A DNA stretch of 64,000 nucleotides, taken from NCBI RefSeq assembly GCF_030123505.1, contig NZ_CP126115.1, positions 4,106,001 to 4,170,000 on the forward strand, read 5' to 3'. Below, in pieces: positions 1-9,298 of the stretch. The translations under genes were made by a program, and so were the position numbers. Below the pieces are notes generated by a model. That model saw only the letters and a list, made by a program, of their open reading frames with translations, did no database searches and was not told the DNA's origin. Source of the DNA: Neobacillus sp. YX16. GTDB taxonomy: Bacteria; Bacillota; Bacilli; Bacillales; Cytobacillaceae. The stretch's first letter is position 1. Each line of letters opens with the position of its first letter.

Positions 1-79
1 TCGCAACTGTTTCTTCCTTTTTGGTGGAATAAACCTTTCTCAAATTCTCAATTTCCATAGCAGCGTTCTTTTTGGTCAT
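1..79 (-). CDS. ABC transporter ATP-binding protein, N-terminal fragment (SsuB/TauB-like)
   Basis: Only the first 26 codons lie in the window; the gene runs off the left edge. The start is ATG at 77-79, preceded by an AGGAGGAG ribosome binding site at good spacing. The visible peptide (MTKKNAAMEIENLRKVYS...) looks like the first strand of an ABC ATPase, but no Walker motif is visible. It lies 48 bp downstream of an NMT1-type binding protein in the same orientation. I therefore infer it is the ATPase of a nitrate/sulfonate/taurine-type importer. Confidence 0.6.
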   Translation of the reverse strand, partial: MTKKNAAMEIENLRKVYSTKKEETVA

Positions 80-127
80 TTGTACTCCTCCTATTAATAA
101 ATGCGAGGACAAATGTCCCCGCATTAC

Positions 128-1132
128 TTATTCAGATGGCAACAACGAGGTATCAATTAAATCATCAAGATCTATCTTTTTCTCAATCCACTTATCTTTT
201 AGCATAAGTTCCTGAACTTTCTCCCAACCATCCTTGTTAATATAGGCAGAACGATTATTGTCGGTCATGTTAACATATATTTTCGGGTCTGCTTGGACCT
301 TTTTCGTTTTATCAATGATCTTTTGTCTCGCTTCTGGGCCATTTTCGTGGTAATACTTTACGATATTTGCATAGTCAGCTAAGAAATCTTTTACAGCTTG
401 CTTATTTTCCTTAATAAAGTCTGGGTGTAAGAACATAACGAGGAAATCCTCATCGAAAGGAACACCTGTTTTAGAGGTAAAGATGGTTTTAAACTCCCCG
501 CTCTCTTCGGCAGCTGCACCAAATGGCTGTGGAAACATCCCTAAATCAATTTTTTTAGATTTAACTGCTTCAGTCATGGCTGGAATTGGGGTGATTGCAT
601 ATTTCACATCTTTATCCGGATCTAAACCAGCAGATCTCAGGGCACTTCGAACCCACATATCGGTTGGTGATTTGAAATCAGAAAGACCGATTGTTTTCCC
701 TTTAAGGTCCTTAATGTCATTAATTTCTGATTCCTTTAATGTCATGAAAGCTGAATTGAATCCTACATCCGGTGTATCCTTAGACACAACAGCTACTACT
801 TTCAGCTCAACCCCTTGAGAGCTTGATAGAATTGCCGCACCTTGTCCTAATGTTCCCCCATCAATTTGATCTGCTTGATAAGCATTTAATCTATCTGCAT
901 TTGCTCTAAATTGAGAGAGATTAAGTTTATATGTTTTTCCGAGATTAGGAGCCAACGATGGGTCTGCTTCAAATAGCCAAATTGGTTCTTCCGTGGCAAA
1001 TCCGCCGCCAAAGTTAATTTCTACAACTCCACCGTCTTTCTTCTCTGCATCCCCAGAAGATTTTTCCCCGGAACACGCTGCAAGCATGAAGGTAAGTGTG
1101 ATTAGACCGAAAAATAATAAGTACTTTTTCAC
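128..1132 (-). CDS. NMT1/SsuA-type ABC transporter substrate-binding lipoprotein
   Basis: This is a 334-residue extracytoplasmic binding protein of the NMT1/THI5/SsuA group (nitrate, sulfonate, pyrimidine-precursor or similar ligand). The N-terminus is a lipoprotein signal (VKKYLLFFGLITLTFMLAAC) with lipobox LAAC, followed by a two-lobed periplasmic-binding fold. I place the start at GTG 1130-1132, because the GGGAG site lies 9 nt before it. The in-frame TTG nine bases upstream would sit directly against that site. The ATPase gene follows on the same strand. The ligand cannot be read from sequence; proximity to a molybdenum hydroxylase operon hints at a related catabolic substrate. Confidence 0.85.
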   Translation of the reverse strand: MKKYLLFFGLITLTFMLAACSGEKSSGDAEKKDGGVVEINFGGGFATEEPIWLFEADPSLAPNLGKTYKLNLSQFRANADRLNAYQADQIDGGTLGQGAAILSSSQGVELKVVAVVSKDTPDVGFNSAFMTLKESEINDIKDLKGKTIGLSDFKSPTDMWVRSALRSAGLDPDKDVKYAITPIPAMTEAVKSKKIDLGMFPQPFGAAAEESGEFKTIFTSKTGVPFDEDFLVMFLHPDFIKENKQAVKDFLADYANIVKYYHENGPEARQKIIDKTKKVQADPKIYVNMTDNNRSAYINKDGWEKVQELMLKDKWIEKKIDLDDLIDTSLLPSE

Positions 1133-1277
1133 AAAGAACAACTCCCATTCTTTCTCAAATTGTTAAACCCCTGACATCCCCCTACTTATTTCATCCCATT
1201 TGTTTCAATTTCAAATTTCATATAAATATGAAAAGCAAAAAAACTAGAGTTATTTCACTATCACTCTCCTTTAATGT

Positions 1278-1310
1278 TTTATATACAAAAACAAGTTTTG
1301 TTATATATAC
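1278..1310. promoter_or_regulatory. imperfect AT-rich inverted repeat upstream of the binding-protein gene
   Basis: Two arms, about ATATACAAAA and TTTTGTTATATAT, flank a short ACAAG centre, 145 bp before the binding-protein start. The arms contain TATAC/ATATAC elements of the kind bound by GntR-family regulators, and such a gene is next door. This is a candidate operator only. Confidence 0.3.
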
Positions 1311-1382
1311 ATTGTAATAACTGTTGGAATAGTAGTCAATCAATTTATTTGAAAATATATAATTTTCAGTCAACCATAAACA

Positions 1383-1413
1383 AGAAAAAAGTCTCCAGTT
1401 TCCTGAGACTTTT
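1383..1413 (-). terminator. Rho-independent terminator of the GntR gene
   Basis: On the minus strand, AAAGTCTC and GAGACTTT arms around an 8-nt loop are followed by a T-run, just after the stop of the GntR-type regulator. Confidence 0.75.
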
Positions 1414-1418
1414 CTACT

Positions 1419-2126
1419 TTAAAGATATTCCATAAAGGTTGTATGATGGATATAATTTTCATTTACATGCTTTTTGATTGTTTGAACCGCTTTCTCTTTA
1501 TCCCTTTCACGAAATGCTTCAATCAACTGGAGATGTTCATTTGTCCGCTCCTTATACCAAGCTGAATCAAATGGGCGTACAGTCCCTTCACCTTGTATTG
1601 ATAAAAATGAAATCCGCATTGAAAGCCATAATGAGTCTGTAAACTTCTTCATAAAATAGTTTCCAGAATAAGAATAAATCATCTGATGAAATTCAATATT
1701 CAAATGAGTACCCCTAATAAAGTCATTCGTTTTTAAGGTTTTGATCATTTTCTCAGTGGACCATTCTAATTCTCTTATCCCGTCTTCTGTTATCAATTCG
1801 CAAGCTTTTGCAACAGCAAATGCTTCTAGAACTTCTCTAATTTCAAATTCTTGTTTTAACAATTCAAAGTTAATCGGAGCTATTTCCATTCCTATTCCGG
1901 GTTTTACCATCAACAACCCTTCTTGCTCTAACTTTCTTAATGCTTCTCGTACAGGAGTACGGCTACAGTTACACTTATTAGCCAAATCATCTTCCGTAAC
2001 TCGATCTCCTGGCAATAATTTCCCTTCAATAATTGCATTTTTCACAATAAGAAAGATTGCCTCACGCAGTGGTTTTGATGAATAGCGTTCTAACTCTCTT
2101 TCAAAATGATATTGCTGTTTCTCCAT
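1419..2126 (-). CDS. GntR family transcriptional regulator (FadR subfamily, FCD domain)
   Basis: This is a 235-residue regulator. Residues about 15-80 form the winged helix-turn-helix, with the characteristic CNCSRTPVREALRKLEQEGLL recognition region. Residues about 90-220 are an all-helical FCD ligand-binding domain, which in this family binds small acids, often through a metal. The ATG start is preceded by AAGGAGAATCTAA. It lies 43 bp downstream of the LivF-type ATPase gene on the same strand, and has its own terminator. It may control the transporter and hydroxylase genes here; GTATAC-containing sites before the coxG-like gene (11185-11267) are plausible targets. The effector is unknown. 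Confidence 0.88.
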   Translation of the reverse strand: MEKQQYHFERELERYSSKPLREAIFLIVKNAIIEGKLLPGDRVTEDDLANKCNCSRTPVREALRKLEQEGLLMVKPGIGMEIAPINFELLKQEFEIREVLEAFAVAKACELITEDGIRELEWSTEKMIKTLKTNDFIRGTHLNIEFHQMIYSYSGNYFMKKFTDSLWLSMRISFLSIQGEGTVRPFDSAWYKERTNEHLQLIEAFRERDKEKAVQTIKKHVNENYIHHTTFMEYL

Positions 2127-2169
2127 TTAGATTCTCCTTCAATAAGCACCCTATTCAACTACTACTTTA

Positions 2170-2880
2170 TTATACTCCAAGGTATTTGTGAAGAATTTCA
2201 TCACTATTTAATAGCACATCAGGGGTACCTTCCCAAACAATATGCCCTTTATTCATGACCAACACCCGGTCCGCTACATCACAAGCAAGCCTTAAATTTT
2301 GCTCAACAACAAGTATCGATAAGCCTGTCTTTTTCAATTCCCTAAGTATGTCTGTTATTTGATCAATAATAACAGGAGCAAGACCTTCTGAAGGTTCATC
2401 CATTAGGATTAGCTGTGGATTGGTTATTAATGCTCTTCCGATTGCCAACATTTGCTGCTGGCCGCCCGATAACTCATTACCCATATTTTGTTCTCTTAGC
2501 TTTAACGCTGGGAACAATTCATATACCTCTTCAATTGTCCAATATTTCAAGCCTTTTTCTATATGTTTTATAGACCGGCTTGGCATTAGGAGGTTTTCTT
2601 TTACGGTAAGAGATGAAAAGACCCTTCTGCCCTGTGGAACTAATGCCATATGCATTTTTGAGATTTTATTTGCTGGTAAACCTTCTATAGAATGATTCTT
2701 AAAGCGAATCTTTCCTTTTTTCGATGGTGTTAAACCGGAAATAGTGTGAATCGTTGTCGTCTTACCCGCGCCATTTCGTCCTAAAAGTGCAACACACTCA
2801 CCTTCAGAAACAGTGAAATTAACCCCTTGTAAAATATGGCTATTTCCATAATACGTGTGAACATCTTCTAAACTAAGCAT
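2170..2880 (-). CDS. livF: branched-chain amino acid-type ABC transporter ATPase (LivF-like)
   Basis: This 236-residue cytoplasmic ATPase has Walker A GRNGAGKTT, signature LSGGQQQ, Walker B LILMDEPSEGLAP and a switch His region. The SEGLAP sequence after Walker B is typical of LivF. The start is ATG 2878-2880, because GGAGGTG lies 9 nt upstream; an upstream in-frame codon at 2901 has no such site. It overlaps the end of the LivG-like gene by 8 bp. It is the last gene of a livJ-H-M-G-F operon. This transporter class also carries urea, amides and aromatic acids, so the amino-acid label is only a family name. Confidence 0.9.
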   Translation of the reverse strand: MLSLEDVHTYYGNSHILQGVNFTVSEGECVALLGRNGAGKTTTIHTISGLTPSKKGKIRFKNHSIEGLPANKISKMHMALVPQGRRVFSSLTVKENLLMPSRSIKHIEKGLKYWTIEEVYELFPALKLREQNMGNELSGGQQQMLAIGRALITNPQLILMDEPSEGLAPVIIDQITDILRELKKTGLSILVVEQNLRLACDVADRVLVMNKGHIVWEGTPDVLLNSDEILHKYLGV

Positions 2881-3628
2881 GGTTTCGGGCACCTCCACCA
2901 AAGTATATTTCTTGAATCATTTCATTCCCGCGAACTTCTTCTGGAGTGCCTGATAGAATCGTTTCTCCATGATGTAAAACCGTTATCCGATCAGCAGTAC
3001 TAAATACAACCTCCATATCGTGTTCAATCATTAATAATGTAACAGAACGAGGTATCTTTTTAATTAATTCTGTCGTCCTCACTGTTTCGGATGGTGACAT
3101 ACCAGATGTAGGTTCATCTAAAAGCAGGATTTTTGGATTCGCACAAAGGGCTAACATAATTTCTAGAACCCGTTGTTCACCATAGGACAAATTTTTTACT
3201 TTTACATTTCTTCTATCCTGCATTTCCCATTGGAGTAACATCTCTTTTGATTCTTTTTTTATATCAAAATACTCAGATAACCCTTTGAAAAATTTCATCT
3301 TATATGGCTTTTCAGATAGAATTGCTAAGTAAATATTTTCTTCAACCGTCAAATCATTGAACAAATTATTTTTTTGAAATGTTCTTGCCACCCCTAATTG
3401 AACACGTTCATGTGATGGTACATCCTTAATCGATTTTCCTTCTAAAAAAACATCCCCAGACTCAAACTTGAGCGTTCCATAGAGACAATTGATAAAAGTG
3501 GTTTTTCCGGCACCATTAGGCCCGATAATGACATGGCGTTCACCTGGCTGCAATTCTATGGTCGCGTCTTTTAAGACATGGATAGCTTTAAAGGATTTAT
3601 TTAGCTTTTCCACTTTCATTAAGCTCAA
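2873..3628 (-). CDS. livG: branched-chain amino acid-type ABC transporter ATPase (LivG-like)
   Basis: This 251-residue ATPase has Walker A GPNGAGKTT, signature LSYGEQR and Walker B ILLLDEPTSGMSP, followed by the LivG/UrtD-like SPSE segment. The likely start is TTG 3626-3628, preceded by GGGGGCG at about 9 nt; an ATG lies three codons further in. It overlaps the permease gene upstream by 32 bp and the LivF-like gene downstream by 8 bp, so translational coupling is likely. LSYGEQR rather than LSGGQ is usual for LivG/UrtD proteins. Confidence 0.9.
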   Translation of the reverse strand: MSLMKVEKLNKSFKAIHVLKDATIELQPGERHVIIGPNGAGKTTFINCLYGTLKFESGDVFLEGKSIKDVPSHERVQLGVARTFQKNNLFNDLTVEENIYLAILSEKPYKMKFFKGLSEYFDIKKESKEMLLQWEMQDRRNVKVKNLSYGEQRVLEIMLALCANPKILLLDEPTSGMSPSETVRTTELIKKIPRSVTLLMIEHDMEVVFSTADRITVLHHGETILSGTPEEVRGNEMIQEIYFGGGARNHA

Positions 3629-4592
3629 TGATCGTCGCCCCCTTTTTATCCATTAATATATTTTTCTTAGGAATCAGTTTTTTCCCGATTAATTGAAGTA
3701 ATTGTAAGATTCCGCCGCGATTATAGAGAACAATTACAATAAATAGCAGCCCCATGATTAATGACCAGCGGTCCGTCATCGTACTAATATAGTTCTGGAG
3801 GAAAATAAACACACCTGCTCCAATAACTGGGCCAAACAATGTTCCTAAACCGCCAATGAAGACCATAATAAGCACAGTCGTAGCCATATGGACACTAAAT
3901 AATTCAGGACTTGCGAACTGCGTTTTAAAAATGTATAAACCGCCAGCTAATCCTGCCAATCCTCCTGCAAACACATAGGCGATAATTTGGTATTTCTTCA
4001 CATTATAGCCAAGTGCTATCATTCGCCCTTCGTTTTCCATAACCCCTTTTAGACCTTTTCCAAGCGGTGAGTTAACGAATAAGCGTAGAAAAAAATAAGA
4101 TAGGATGAAAAAAGCACCGGTAAAATAGAACAAGCTTAATGGAGATACAAGCTCCATGAATCCAAGGTTGGGCTTAACCGATGTTCCAAGTCCATCCGCT
4201 CCTCCCCATAAGTCCGATTGGCGAAAAAAGAGAAATAGCATTTGGGTAATAGCTAATGTAATCATCAAGAAGAAGATTCCTTTATTTCGTACAGCTATTA
4301 ATCCTGTTAATAGTGCAAAAATACCTGAGATGATAATAGCCGCCGGCAGCAGGATATAGATGCTTGTTACATATTGGCTTAATACTGCAACCGTATATGC
4401 ACCAATACCGAAAAATGCACTATGTCCAAGAGATTGTAAACCTCCGTATCCCATAATCAAACCAAGGCTCATAGCAAAAATCGCCATAATTAACACTTCC
4501 GTCAACATAAATAGAACAAATGGTGAGATAACAAAAGGAAGTGTACAAACAGCTATAGCTAGTAACAATGTGACAATGATCGATTTTTTCAT
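3597..4592 (-). CDS. livM: branched-chain amino acid-type ABC transporter permease (LivM-like)
   Basis: This 331-residue inner-membrane permease has about nine or ten hydrophobic segments and the LivM-family centre GGLAGLAGGLYIFK followed by GGLGTLFGPVIGAG. The hydrophilic C-terminal tail overlaps the LivG-like gene. Its ATG overlaps the stop of the LivH-like gene (ATGA) and has a GGAAGGGTGG site. It forms a heterodimer with LivH in this family. Confidence 0.9.
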   Translation of the reverse strand: MKKSIIVTLLLAIAVCTLPFVISPFVLFMLTEVLIMAIFAMSLGLIMGYGGLQSLGHSAFFGIGAYTVAVLSQYVTSIYILLPAAIIISGIFALLTGLIAVRNKGIFFLMITLAITQMLFLFFRQSDLWGGADGLGTSVKPNLGFMELVSPLSLFYFTGAFFILSYFFLRLFVNSPLGKGLKGVMENEGRMIALGYNVKKYQIIAYVFAGGLAGLAGGLYIFKTQFASPELFSVHMATTVLIMVFIGGLGTLFGPVIGAGVFIFLQNYISTMTDRWSLIMGLLFIVIVLYNRGGILQLLQLIGKKLIPKKNILMDKKGATIIELNESGKAK

Positions 4593-5449
4593 GATTCCAC
4601 CCTTCCAAATAACCCTGTTGGCTTAAACATCAACACGATGACCATCACAACAAAAATCAATAATACAGACACATCAGGTAGATAAATTTTGCCAAAAGAA
4701 TCAATAATTCCTATTACAATTGCACCAATAAATGCACCTTTCCAGCTTCCAAGACCACCTATTAGTACAATTACGAGAGAGTTAACTAATATCTCAAATT
4801 CCATTTTTGGATACATACCTAAAATGGGACCACTCAACACGCCCCCAATAGCTGCAAGTGCGGCTCCAAACAAAAATACTGCAGTGAAAATTAGCTTAAT
4901 ATTAAAACCTAAGGCACCCATCATTTCCATATCATCAACACCAGCTCGGACAATCATTCCCACTTTTGTTTTCGTTTCAAAGTACCAAAGAAGGACTGCA
5001 CAAATAATACCAATTGCTATAACAAATAATCGATAGATAGGAAAACTACTTTCACTGATAGCAAAGGAAAAGTCCAAAATGGATGGTACCGGTATAGAAA
5101 GGAAGTCCCCACCCCAAATCCAGAGCGTAATATCTCCAATGACAAAGATTAGTCCCAATGTTAATAGGACCTGTGAAGCTTCGTTGCCATGAAATCTTGA
5201 AATTAGGAATTTTTCTAAAAGCAATGCCAACACTGTTACACAAATGGTAGAGAGAAGCAAAGCCAGCCAGAAATTCATCCCTCTGCTGACCATGGCATAA
5301 GCTACATAGGATCCAAAAAGGAAGAAGGAACCATGAGACAGGTTTATGATTCTCATTAATCCAAAGACTATTGATAAACCACTAGCCATTAAAAATAGCA
5401 GCATTCCATATGTTAATCCTGATAATGTATTGACGATAAAAAGATCCAT
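4589..5449 (-). CDS. livH: branched-chain amino acid-type ABC transporter permease (LivH-like)
   Basis: This 286-residue polytopic membrane protein carries the LivH signature region GGLGSWKGAFIGAIVIGIIDSF near the C-terminus and the N-terminal GLTYGMLLFLMASGLSIVFGLM typical of the family. The ATG has an AAGGAGATG site. It is the first membrane subunit after the binding-protein gene, separated from it by an intercistronic hairpin. Confidence 0.9.
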   Translation of the reverse strand: MDLFIVNTLSGLTYGMLLFLMASGLSIVFGLMRIINLSHGSFFLFGSYVAYAMVSRGMNFWLALLLSTICVTVLALLLEKFLISRFHGNEASQVLLTLGLIFVIGDITLWIWGGDFLSIPVPSILDFSFAISESSFPIYRLFVIAIGIICAVLLWYFETKTKVGMIVRAGVDDMEMMGALGFNIKLIFTAVFLFGAALAAIGGVLSGPILGMYPKMEFEILVNSLVIVLIGGLGSWKGAFIGAIVIGIIDSFGKIYLPDVSVLLIFVVMVIVLMFKPTGLFGRVES

Positions 5450-5484
5450 GGATTCATCTCCTTGGTCGAAATATTTTTCTTTTT

Positions 5485-5518
5485 TAAAAGAGGCTGACCC
5501 TCTATTTGAGCCAGCCCT
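5485..5518 (-). terminator. intercistronic hairpin/terminator between livJ- and livH-like genes
   Basis: On the minus strand GGGCTGGCTC and GGGTCAGCCTC arms are followed by TTTT. Its position right after the binding-protein gene suggests partial termination that raises binding-protein output over the permeases. Confidence 0.6.
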
Positions 5519-5532
5519 TTTTTAGTAGAAAT

Positions 5533-6777
5533 CTAGTATTTTTTATATCCTACGTTTTCTTTAGGCATTTCGATATTTTCATATGTTTTGATTAATTCAA
5601 ATGTAATTTCTCCATTCGTTTCTTTACCTTCAATAACATACATATTTTGAATTAATGTATGTGTAACAGGGTCCATTTTGATTGGACCACGCGGGCTATC
5701 AATAGTAAGACCTTTTTTCAGAACACTAACAAGCTTTTCACCATCTAGGCTGCCAGCCTCTTTGACCACTTGAGAAATTAATTTACCAGTATCATAGCCG
5801 TTGACGACATAGTTATCTGGAATTTTGTTGAATTTAGCTTGGTAAGCTTTCACGAATTTTTCATTGACTTCGTTTTCAAGTTCAGGGAAATAATTTGTAA
5901 TCATTTTCCCGCCTACAACAGCATTACCAACCGCTTTAATATTGAACGGTGCATTTAACAATGAACCACCTTCTACCAGGGTGTATTTATCCTGTAACCC
6001 GAATTCTTGATACTGCTTAATAAAACGTGAACCATCTGCCCCTGGAATAAACATAAATACTGCCTCTGGCTTGGCATTGTCAATCTGCGTTAAATAGGAA
6101 GAAAAGTCACTTGTTCCAAGCGGTGCCCAAACAATGTCACTTACCTTGCCGCCCCCTTCTTCAAAACCAGGTATGAAATCGGTTACAATTTCATGTCCTG
6201 CTACGTAATCAGAGGCAATAATGACTGCATTTCCCCCTACTCCTTCAGCAGTGAACTTTCCCGAAATAGAGGCATACTGCCATGCAGAGAAACTTGTTCT
6301 CCAAACATAATCACTCTTTTTCTCCCATGACATGACGTCAGTAGAACCTACTACATTGATTAATGGGACCTTTTTGTCTGCATCTACTTTATCTCTTAAG
6401 GCTAAGGCGATACTTCCAACTGTACCACCGCCAACAATATTTACCCCTTGATTTAATGTTAATTGCTCATATTTACGAAGAGCTGCCTGAGGATCACCTG
6501 CATCGTCTTCAAAAATTAATTCAACTTTTCGGCCATCGATTTCTGGGTTTTCTTCAAAGTAAAGTTCAATACCTTCTTTAACAGGAGTACCCATTGAAGC
6601 AAAGTTTCCTGTTAGAGATAGAATGAATCCAAGCTTCACTGGATCCTTGGAATCCCCTTCGCTCACTCTACTATCATCCTTGGTGCTGCTATCAATTGCA
6701 CTTCCACTACAAGCTGCTAAGAAAAGAAGACTAAAAACTGCTAAGATTTGAAAAAATTTAACCGCCGTTTTTTTCAT
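5533..6777 (-). CDS. livJ: branched-chain amino acid-type ABC substrate-binding lipoprotein (LivJ-like)
   Basis: This is a 414-residue lipoprotein with signal peptide and lipobox LAAC at residues about 20-23. It is followed by a Peripla_BP_6 fold (KLGFILSLTGNFASMGTPVKEGIELYF...). An acidic/Ser linker follows the lipid-anchored Cys. The ATG has a GGGGGCATG site. It heads the transporter operon and lies just downstream of the molybdenum hydroxylase genes on the same strand. It is therefore plausibly the importer for that enzyme's substrate, but the ligand cannot be assigned. Confidence 0.9.
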   Translation of the reverse strand: MKKTAVKFFQILAVFSLLFLAACSGSAIDSSTKDDSRVSEGDSKDPVKLGFILSLTGNFASMGTPVKEGIELYFEENPEIDGRKVELIFEDDAGDPQAALRKYEQLTLNQGVNIVGGGTVGSIALALRDKVDADKKVPLINVVGSTDVMSWEKKSDYVWRTSFSAWQYASISGKFTAEGVGGNAVIIASDYVAGHEIVTDFIPGFEEGGGKVSDIVWAPLGTSDFSSYLTQIDNAKPEAVFMFIPGADGSRFIKQYQEFGLQDKYTLVEGGSLLNAPFNIKAVGNAVVGGKMITNYFPELENEVNEKFVKAYQAKFNKIPDNYVVNGYDTGKLISQVVKEAGSLDGEKLVSVLKKGLTIDSPRGPIKMDPVTHTLIQNMYVIEGKETNGEITFELIKTYENIEMPKENVGYKKY

Positions 6778-6892
6778 TTTTCATGCCCCCTAATTTTTGT
6801 TGTTGCTAAAATAAAATATTTATATGTTAGGCTGCACGTTTTTCTTTTCTCATGTGAAGTGGACCCTATGCAAATTACTTAATTCTAATAGC

Positions 6893-9271
6893 TTACTTAC
6901 TAAGTATTGTGCTTTGTTTCTTTTCAGCTTCTTTAATCAAACCACGCAATCTACTCGGGCTAACTGGCAGTTGATTGATAACAATTTCGAGGTCGGATAG
7001 AGCATCGACAATTGCATTTGCGATCGCTGCAGGCGGTGAAATGGCCCCTCCTTCTCCAACTCCTTTTACACCCAATGGGTTTCTTGTTGAAAGATGCAGC
7101 TGATGTCCCTTTTTAACAGTTGGAATCTCCATTGAGGTCGGAAGCAAATAGTCCATATACGTACCTGTTAATAATTGTCCGTTTTCGTTATAAACCACTT
7201 CTTCATATAATGCCGAGCCAATTCCTTGAGCTATCCCGCCTTGAATTTGCCCATCGACAATCATAGGATTAATGACGGTACCGCAGTCATGAACGACACT
7301 ATAATTTTGAAGTTCAACAAAACCAGTTTCTTTATCTACTTCTACCTCAGCCACATGAACAGAGGAAGCAAATGTAACTGTAGGTGGAACAAAATAATGT
7401 GTGACCTGTAATCCTGGTTCAATTTCAGGAGGTAATGGCGGGCGGGCTGCCGGTCTAACTCTTTTAAAGATATCTTTTAACGTTAGGAAATGAGCCGGGT
7501 CATCCTTCGAAAAGATTTTACCTTCCTCAATTTCGATTTCATCAGGTGTTGTTCCCAGCATAATCCCGGCAATTGCTAGCACTTTTTTACGTAATTTCAA
7601 CGATGCTTCGTGCATAGCAGACCCAGCGTTTACCGCACTGCGGCTTGCATATGTTCCTGCTCCAAATGGTAACACAGCAGTGTCGCCAACTTTAATCACA
7701 ATATCATCCGGCGTTAGTCCAAGTGCATCTGCTCCGACTTGTGCAAATACTGTCTCATGTCCCTGTCCCTGTGGAGAAGCACCTAGATGGGCAATCACTT
7801 TTCCTGATGAATCAACACTCAATAATGCACCTTCAAATGGACCCGCACCTGTTCCTTCCACATAAGTAGAAATTCCGATTCCGATGTTTTTCCCAGCCTT
7901 TTTGAGTTCTTTCTGACGGTCACGGAATCCTTCATAGTCAACCATTTCCAAAGCTTGGTTCAACGCTGCAGGATAATCGCCGCTGTCATAAATAAGTTTT
8001 GCTCCATCTTTTACTAAAATCCCTTGGTCATAGGGCATTTCATGAGCCTGAATCATATTTTTTTTCATTACTTCTACTGGATCAAGCTTTAGTTTTCTGG
8101 CAATCATGTCGATGACACGATCCATTGTAAAAACAGCTTCAGGTCTTCCAGCTCCTCTAAATGGCACGTTCGGTGTTTTATTTGTTAAAACAATTCTTGA
8201 TTTAATATCATAGTTTGGTATTTTATAAGCACCTCGTAAATGATAGGCAGTATTGTAGGCACAGGTAAATCCAAAAAAATTCACCGCTCCAGAATCTACA
8301 ACAAATTCATCACGGAGACTGTGTATGGTCCCATCACTGTTATAAGCAACAATCACATCATGGACTTGATCCCTTGATTGCCGCGCACTTGTTAAATGTT
8401 CGAGTCGATCTTCAACCCATTTCACTGGACGATTTAATTGATTACTAATATAAGGGATAAGAATTTCTTCAGGATGTACCCCGCCCTTTGGACCAAAGCC
8501 GCCGCCAACATCTGGTGCAGTCACACGAATATTTTGTTCTGTCCAGCCTAAACAATGGGCAATGGTCGCTCTTACTTCAAATGGCAATTGAGTAGCAGAC
8601 CAAACATGCATTTGATCGGTACGATTATCGTAATCTGCAATTACGCCCCTCGTTTCAATTGGGTTCGAAGAAAGTCTTGGCGTTTGGACCCTTGTCTTTA
8701 GAATACGATCTGCTTGCTGTTCTGCTTGTTTAGCGTCACCAATTGAAAGATGAAATTCCATTTGGATATTTCGTTCCACTTGTTCTTGAACGAGTGGAGA
8801 GTCTTCTTTCATTGCTTCATACGGGTCAACAATCGGTTTTAATTGCTCATACTCAACTTTTATTAAATCGGCAGCATCCTCCGCAATATAACGATTTTCG
8901 GCTACAACCACTGCGACTGGCTGTCCAACATACATTACTTTATCAACTGCTAAAACGCTTTCAGCATTGAACTGAATTTTTGGATTTATTTCTTTTGCAA
9001 CATTGGGTGGTACGGCACTATGTGATTCGAATTGGGTAATGGGATTGATTTTTTCTTTAATGTCATCGCCAATCAGGATCGCATGAACACCAGGTAATTC
9101 CTTTGCCTTTAAAGTATCAATATAGCGTATTATCGCATGTGCCTGAGGACTGCGTACAAAAACAGCTTCAAGCATTCCATCTAATTTGATATCTGCTACA
9201 AATTGGCCTGTTCCTGTAACTAAGCGATAATCTTCCTTTCTTTTTATACTTTGCCCTACATATTTTTTCAT
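6893..9271 (-). CDS. xanthine dehydrogenase family molybdopterin-binding (large) subunit, form II CoxL-like
   Basis: This 792-residue catalytic subunit belongs to the molybdenum hydroxylase family (xanthine oxidase/CODH). It starts with KYVGQSIKRKEDYRLVTGTGQF. It carries the MCD-binding GGGFGPKG loop and the C-terminal GVGEGG catalytic Glu motif. The active-site loop reads PFRGAGRPE. Genuine form I CO dehydrogenases have AYxCSFR with a Cu-binding Cys, so this enzyme should hydroxylate an organic substrate instead. The ATG has an AAGGAGG site. It is transcribed after the Fe-S and FAD subunit genes, in the order coxG-like, FAD, Fe-S, large. Confidence 0.92.
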   Translation of the reverse strand: MKKYVGQSIKRKEDYRLVTGTGQFVADIKLDGMLEAVFVRSPQAHAIIRYIDTLKAKELPGVHAILIGDDIKEKINPITQFESHSAVPPNVAKEINPKIQFNAESVLAVDKVMYVGQPVAVVVAENRYIAEDAADLIKVEYEQLKPIVDPYEAMKEDSPLVQEQVERNIQMEFHLSIGDAKQAEQQADRILKTRVQTPRLSSNPIETRGVIADYDNRTDQMHVWSATQLPFEVRATIAHCLGWTEQNIRVTAPDVGGGFGPKGGVHPEEILIPYISNQLNRPVKWVEDRLEHLTSARQSRDQVHDVIVAYNSDGTIHSLRDEFVVDSGAVNFFGFTCAYNTAYHLRGAYKIPNYDIKSRIVLTNKTPNVPFRGAGRPEAVFTMDRVIDMIARKLKLDPVEVMKKNMIQAHEMPYDQGILVKDGAKLIYDSGDYPAALNQALEMVDYEGFRDRQKELKKAGKNIGIGISTYVEGTGAGPFEGALLSVDSSGKVIAHLGASPQGQGHETVFAQVGADALGLTPDDIVIKVGDTAVLPFGAGTYASRSAVNAGSAMHEASLKLRKKVLAIAGIMLGTTPDEIEIEEGKIFSKDDPAHFLTLKDIFKRVRPAARPPLPPEIEPGLQVTHYFVPPTVTFASSVHVAEVEVDKETGFVELQNYSVVHDCGTVINPMIVDGQIQGGIAQGIGSALYEEVVYNENGQLLTGTYMDYLLPTSMEIPTVKKGHQLHLSTRNPLGVKGVGEGGAISPPAAIANAIVDALSDLEIVINQLPVSPSRLRGLIKEAEKKQSTILSK

Positions 9272-9298
9272 TTTTCATGCCTCCTTCGGCCCACTACA